Source of the DNA: Cordilura impudica
Taxonomy: Eukaryota; Arthropoda; Insecta; Diptera; Scathophagidae
Assembly (NCBI GenBank): GCA_963682025.1
Contig: OY821520.1
Location: forward strand, 133,116,319 to 133,180,318
DNA: 64,000 nt
Direction: 5' to 3'
Below, in pieces: positions 59,309 through 64,000 of this stretch. The notes below the pieces were generated by a model. It had not been told where the DNA came from. It saw only the letters and a program-made list of their open reading frames with translations, and ran no database searches. Position numbers and translations under genes: made by a program. Every line of letters starts with the position of its first letter. The first letter of the stretch is position 1.

Positions 59309-60544
59309 TTAACACATTATTAGAAATTTGATGTTATTTTCTAAAGCATCCAGTTTAGTCCTTTTCTTCATATCTAAAAACTTTTTATTAGCAGAACATC
59401 CTTTAAAATTTGACGGATGACCATGTTGTTTGCAATTATTGCAAAATGGTAAATTATCTTCAGCCGAAATAAATTGACATTCACCAGGAGCGTGATCTTT
59501 GTCGCATTTAACGCAAGTATAAGGTCTGTTACAATTACGTGACATATGACCCCATTGCTGACAACGCCAACATTGAATTTCCCTAGAGTTCCTCTTAGAC
59601 CAGTATCAAAACCATTTTTTCTGGAAAAAGGGGTGGAAAATTTTGAAACAGAATCAATCGTATTAGTTTTAATTGAATTCAAATCAGTTTTATAATATAA
59701 TCCTCGTATATCTGCACGTTTCTGGTCAATTGGAGTATAAGAGCAAGATCCGATCTTCTTATCCCTGAGAAGTTGCATCATTTATGCATGAACTAATGCA
59801 TCTTTTAAAAACAACTTGCTTTTGTATTTATTTTTATTTATATTTTTATAACTAACTTTTTTAGAATTAAGTTGTTCTGTAAGGTGTTCTATGTATGTTA
59901 ACATTGAACAAAAATATTGGAGGGCAAAATTTATTTTCTTTTTTTTTAACAAATATTTTTAAATTTCCAGAAATATTCTCTTCTTCCTCTATGTTAAGCT
60001 CACCTAATATGGGGAATCTATTTTGTGTGCTTTGTGTTATTTTATTTAATAATTATTTTTCTTTTATATTTTTTAAGTTAAAACTAGATAAATCTACCTT
60101 AGTATTGTTTGGTCTTTTGCGTTTATTTTAAATTTCCTGAAAATCATTCTCGTCAGAAAGTAATGAATCTTCATATTCCATTGTATTGTCGGTATTATTT
60201 CTATTTTGTATAGACAGTTTATTTAGCAAGTTTTCTTCTATTCTTAACTGTTTTCCAAATTGTAAATTAATTTCAGGATGTGTTTCAGTCCTAAAAGATT
60301 GAACTTTAATATCAGCAACAAAATTGGCACTTGAATTTGCGTTCTTTGATCCAATTTTAATTTCATTTAAAGATGTACTTGAAGTAGAGTTGTCCATTGA
60401 CGCAGCATTTGTTAATATCTTAATTGATGATTTTGATGTATTACCCTTAAGATATTTAGCGGAAGGTAAATTCTCCAATGATTTATCTGATGGTGATTTA
60501 TCTCCTTCTAATGAAGGATGTCCAACCATTGTGCAAAAGTACAA
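59309..60544 (-). pseudogene. LINE-A ORF1 (gag-like, three CCHC knuckles)
   Basis: ORF1 of such LINEs encodes an RNA-binding protein that packages the element RNA. The N-terminal 138-codon frame (60128-60544) is Ser/Asn-rich and begins MYFCTMVGHPSLEGDKSP. The middle is broken by frameshifts. Three zinc knuckles follow at ~59410-59570: CWRCQQWGHMSRNC (C-x2-C-x4-H-x4-C), CVKCDKDHAPGEC and CNNCKQHGHPSNFKGC. The first knuckle lies one frame away from the 135-codon frame that precedes it (59374-59781), so at least one frameshift occurred near 59580. The plus-strand frames at 59895 and 60324 are shadows. Confidence 0.8.
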
Positions 60545-60695
60545 TTAAATTATTTTTAGTCAAATATATGAAAATATTTTGAAATATTGAAAAATATTTT
60601 GAAAACTTATTCTTAGATTTTTTATTATTTCTTAAGGCACAAAAACACGTCTGAACTCTATGAAATCCAAAAAAAAATATATAAAAATAAATAAA

Positions 60696-61149
60696 AACAA
60701 GTAAGAAATTATAGTTGGTGTAGCCCGACTATACTATACCCTATACCATGGTTTAGAGACCCTATCTCTTCGGTCCAACTAATTGAATATAGAAAATAAG
60801 CATAAGTCAAATTTGAGTGGCATTGTTATTAATTTTTATTGGCTGCAGATATGAAAAAGTTCATATCGGGTGCTATATTTATATGGGGACTAGGTCGAAA
60901 AATGAACCTATCCTGAACATATTTGGGAAAGTCACTTATATCTTGAAAAAATATATACAAACCAAATTTGAGAAAAATCTGTGCAATATTTTTGTTTTTT
61001 TATAGATTTAAGTGAAAATCGGGAAGCAGCTCCATATGGGGCCTATGACTAAGAGTTGTCCTATAGGTATTATTTTTAGACTACTGATAAGTGGATATAA
61101 TAAACACATACAAACCCAATTTGACTGAGATCTATATGATAATTTGGAC
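60696..61149 (-). mobile_element. HF-A hairpin-ended element, copy 7 (truncated)
   Basis: Keeps the hairpin end (AACAAGTAAG, ATAGTTGGTGTAGCCCGACT, ATACCCTATACCA) but stops at 61149 in the AATTTGGA block. About 320 bp with the tetranucleotide tract and the opposite end are lost. It lies directly outside the 5' end of LINE-A. Confidence 0.8.
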
Positions 61150-61835
61150 ATGTATACGATCATGCTGAAATATTCGCATTATTTAATAAAATCATAAAAG
61201 TTTAGTTGGTTTTTATGGTAAAATGAGTAAAATTGAATCATGGTTCACAATTTCTTATATTGAGAGGCTTTCATACTTACTGAAAAGCTGTCGAACCTGA
61301 TATCAACTCTTAAGTTTGAGATAATCTTCATATTCATACTTGACAACCTTTATGACGTTGTCTAATTAGACTCTCCTTTACTCAATGATGCAAAATAAGA
61401 TTGCAGTGCGAACACAAAAATACTCATTGTGAGGTTTTTCGTTTGCTCTGTGGCGTAAGTGTGGTAAATACATATATATACAATGTATAATATACATGTA
61501 TAAATACATTTGTATTTGGATGAGTTGAATGAGTTGAATCAATTGAAGGTTTTATGAGTATATTCTTTAAGTTATATACCAAACTGATGTGATTTATGAA
61601 TCAAACAGATTTTAAATGATAAAAGTCTAATGTCAATGTCGCATATATTGAAAACTTTTACTTAAACATCGATCTTACTGTGAGTATGAGTACATCAGAG
61701 TAGTTGAATTTCAATGAGCTCTACTCATTTATACTAAGCCACTAACGAAAACTGACTCATTGCTGATCTTTGGTATATCAATCTTAAATCAAAAGTCAAA
61801 GATATTGTTCATAGCTCTAGTTTGGTCAGAACGTA
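61150..61835. other. Spacer, nothing recognised
   Basis: AT-rich sequence with TATA-type dinucleotide runs near 61470-61500. No gene seen. Confidence 0.4.
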
Positions 61836-62833
61836 TGTGGGTCGGCTTAGACCAACCCGTCCTGACAAAAAAAAAAAACACACAACAAATTTGGCACAAA
61901 TTATCTTTATTTCTCAATATAATCTCATTTTCTTAAAGTTTGGAAATACAAAATAAACCAGGTAGCTAAATCTTGCAAATAAGGGTCGTGATGAGGTAGT
62001 TCGAATTTCAATTAATTGAATTTGGCCATCACAAGATACATTGTCTGTTTTTTCAGGTCAAAGCGCCTTTTTTCTTTAATTTCATCATTTAGACGGTGCA
62101 ATTAGTTTGCATAAACTCGCTGTTGATTGTTTGTCCTCTTTGAAGATAATCAATAAAAATTTTTCCAATTGTATCGGAAAAAAGCAGTCGCCATAACATT
62201 TACTCTAGATGGAACTGTCTTCGTCTTCATTGGACATGAGTCTCCCATCCCAGACCACGGTTTTGACTGTTTTTTGTCTTAGGTGAAAAGTAATGGTTAG
62301 TAACTGACAAAACAATTCGGCTTTATTGTCTATTGTGAGCATACACGGCACCCTTCTTACGGACAGTTTTCTTATCTAAAAAATTTTCGGTCAATATGCG
62401 ACATATAGCAATTTTTGATATGTCTATCATTTCAGATAGCCCACCCACCTTCAGCCGACAATCATCGAATACCGTTTTGCGGGTTTTTTAACCGTTTCCG
62501 TCATGGCCTTCTCAATTGGTTGACTACCATGTTCGTCTTGGCCGTTTTTATGGCATTGTTTATACTCTGCCACCTTATATTTTATAGTCTTGAGCGAAGC
62601 AGCGAACTCCCCCAGGATACAATCTAGCCCGACTTTAATATTGGTTGGACTGAGACCTTTGAAATTAAGGTTTTGCATTACATACATTTGATGGCCTCAA
62701 AAAAAAAAAAAATTCTAACCTCGAGACTTAACACGTATGTTACTTAAGGTTGCCACTTTTCAGAAAAGTTAGTTTTCTTTATAGTACTACTGCCATCTAT
62801 ATATTAAATCGGGTTGTTCTACGACCGCCCTCG
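61836..62833 (-). mobile_element. mariner-like element, 998 bp, with TIRs and TA flanks
   Basis: TA lies just outside both ends (61834-61835 and 62834-62835). The two 24-bp ends match at 17 positions without gaps: the left reads TGTGGGTCGGCTTAGACC and the right (reverse complement) CGAGGGCGGTCGTAGAAC, both continuing AACCCG. The interior carries a decayed transposase on the minus strand, listed separately. At under 1 kb it is shorter than the usual ~1.3 kb. Confidence 0.8.
61900..62687 (-). pseudogene. mariner-like transposase relic, catalytic residues lost
   Basis: Starts MYVMQNLNFKGLSPTNIKVG at 62687. The first 78 codons match the mariner N-terminal helix-turn-helix region (SPTNIKVGLDCILGE, LKTIKYKVAEYK, IEKAMTETVKK). 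Then ISKIAICRILTE, KTVRKKGA, a broken segment, FIDYLQRGQTINSE (mariner 'DYLEKGKTINSEYY') and NDEIKEKRRFDLKK. The block with the second catalytic Asp (HQDNAP) is deleted between KKQTMY and LVMAKF, and the third is damaged (QDLATWF instead of PDLAPSDYF). The enzyme is therefore dead. The plus-strand frame at 62415-62627 is a shadow. Confidence 0.8.
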
Positions 62834-62847
62834 TATTTCAATTTTTT

Positions 62848-63470
62848 TATACCCTATACCACAATGTGGTCGATTTAGTGATGTCTGTCGGTGCATACGT
62901 CCGTCTGTCTGTCTCTCTGTCTGTCCGTCCGTCTGACCGTCCATTTGGGCCTTGTAATCAAAGTACAAGTCTAAAATCGAAATATGGTTTGATGAATTTA
63001 GTATATTAGCCTTTAGCAGTTACATATCGAATGCTATTGCAATTGGAGAAAATCAGTAGATGTTCAGACCAAGTCCCTTTACATAAAACTTAAATTGCCA
63101 TAATAACCAAATAATCATCTTTATCTCAGTCATAAAACCTGTACGAAAATTCGTAGTCATAGCCCCCATATAAGTTTGCTTTCCGATCTTCACTTAAATC
63201 GATTAAAAAAAAAAATATTGCACATATTCTGCTCAAATTTGGTTTGTACACGTTATTAAAAAAATTAAGGATCTATTTAAATTTTGTCAGGATCGGTGCA
63301 TTTTTCGACCTAGTCCTTATGTAAATATAGCATTCGATATGTTCTTTCTCACATCTGCGGGCAAAAACTTAACAACAATGCTTTTCTAATTTAATTTATG
63401 CTTTTTTACATTCTAAGACCAAAGACCATTTCTCTAAACGGATGGTATATGGTAGGTATGATATACATAT
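62848..63470 (+). mobile_element. HF-A hairpin-ended element, copy 8 (decayed)
   Basis: Starts TATACCCTATACCACAATG 14 bp beyond the mariner element. It has a scrambled CCGT/CTGT tract (62900-62942), and its body blocks match the other copies only loosely. The terminal hairpin and CTTACTTGTT are not recognisable. The most diverged copy in the window. Confidence 0.65.
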
Positions 63471-64000
63471 ATTTCATATTTTCTGAAATACATTTAATTA
63501 TTTCTGAAATACATTTTATTGTTGTTGAAATACATTTGATGTTTTCAAATATTCTCAAGGAACGATCCAGAATTATTTTGCGTCAAGTTGTAAGTTATTC
63601 AAAACGCATGATTTTTTGTTTAGTCTTCTCTGTATTTCCTTTGGATGGTTTCTGTATAGCAGTATATATTGTTGAAGAAGATTTAAAAATATGATTAGTT
63701 CCTGTTAGTAAATATTAAAACAAAACTTTTATTTCCATAATTTTTGAATGGGTTCTGCGCTCCTACAAATAAGATTATTGTTACTAATTTCACCTATATT
63801 TTATGGAGAGTATTGCCACCATAAAAATTCGAGTGAAACATGAATTAGCCACACAATCGAGAAAAATATACCCAGGCATTTAAAAATGATTTTACATATC
63901 TAATATTCTATTAGATAGACCTTGCAAATACCTTTCATACGTTTTGCAATGTTTATGAGATTTCTTTTGATCAAATGTGAAAAATCTGAAAAAGTACGGG
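63471..64000. other. AT-rich end of window
   Basis: A 98-codon frame (63398-63694) runs from the HF-A copy into AT-rich sequence and is not supported as a gene. The motif TTCTGAAATACATTT is repeated three times near 63480-63540. Confidence 0.4.

Larger units (their letters stand above)
57128..60600 (-). mobile_element. LINE-A segment 1: ORF1 and the 5' part of ORF2
   Basis: The 5' half of a jockey/I-like LINE in minus orientation. Joined with 53982-54485 and 51310-52056 it makes an almost full-length element of about 4.6 kb carrying ORF1 (gag-like) and ORF2 (endonuclease and RT), split by piggyBac and LINE-B. The 5' end lies at or before ~60690, where HF-A copy 7 begins. Confidence 0.85.

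Overview
This 64 kb window is very AT-rich eukaryotic DNA with no recognisable host protein-coding gene. Everything that can be identified is a transposable element, a repeat or a dead RNA-gene copy. The mix suggests a higher dipteran (schizophoran, probably calyptrate fly): jockey/I-like LINEs, mariner and piggyBac elements, U1 snRNA pseudogenes matching the fly U1 sequence, and many short 'ATACCC...hairpin...CTTACTTGTT' elements. That assignment is an inference, and no species is claimed. The window looks like intergenic, intronic or pericentric DNA.

Layout. 0-5.4 kb: RNase H end of a LINE, a mariner relic and a 546-bp MITE. 5.9-14 kb: several unclassified fly repeats, a 567-bp MITE and two tandem U1 snRNA pseudogenes. 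14-17 kb: nothing recognised. 17-20 kb: a minus-strand jockey-like LINE (LINE-C) with a hairpin-ended element inside its 3' UTR. 20-24.7 kb: a composite repeat with G+C-rich tandem blocks. 25.8-29.7 kb: a badly broken endonuclease/RT LINE (LINE-E) next to another hairpin-ended element. 30-32.4 kb: a Tc1/mariner-type relic, a tRNA-derived SINE, a 160-bp tandem duplication and a fragment of an arthropod uncharacterised protein family. 40.1-42.1 kb: a piggyBac-type MITE abutting a TIR transposon that encodes a decayed protein of an uncharacterised (DUF7869-like) family. 43.8-47.8 kb: A-rich simple repeats and a 2-3 kb minisatellite of an 18-bp unit. 50.3-60.6 kb: a nested stack in which a minus-strand LINE (LINE-A) is interrupted by a nearly intact piggyBac and by a second LINE (LINE-B). 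61.8-63.5 kb: a mariner relic with TIRs and TA flanks, then a decayed hairpin-ended element.

The most numerous repeat is a 0.75-0.83 kb non-autonomous family, here called HF-A. It has eight copies, about 9% of the window, with 13-bp subterminal inverted repeats, a variable (ACGG)n tract and a 20-bp palindrome just before an invariant CTTACTTGTT end. This architecture resembles Helentron/DINE-1-type non-autonomous elements.

The best candidate for something undescribed is the 1,702-bp element at 40419-42120. It has 29-bp TIRs, a 6-bp TAATTG target duplication, repeated copies of a subterminal motif, and a decayed protein with FCDGC-x3-NKN and FPVRGR...NRVFGRVEK blocks that I do not associate with any named transposase superfamily.
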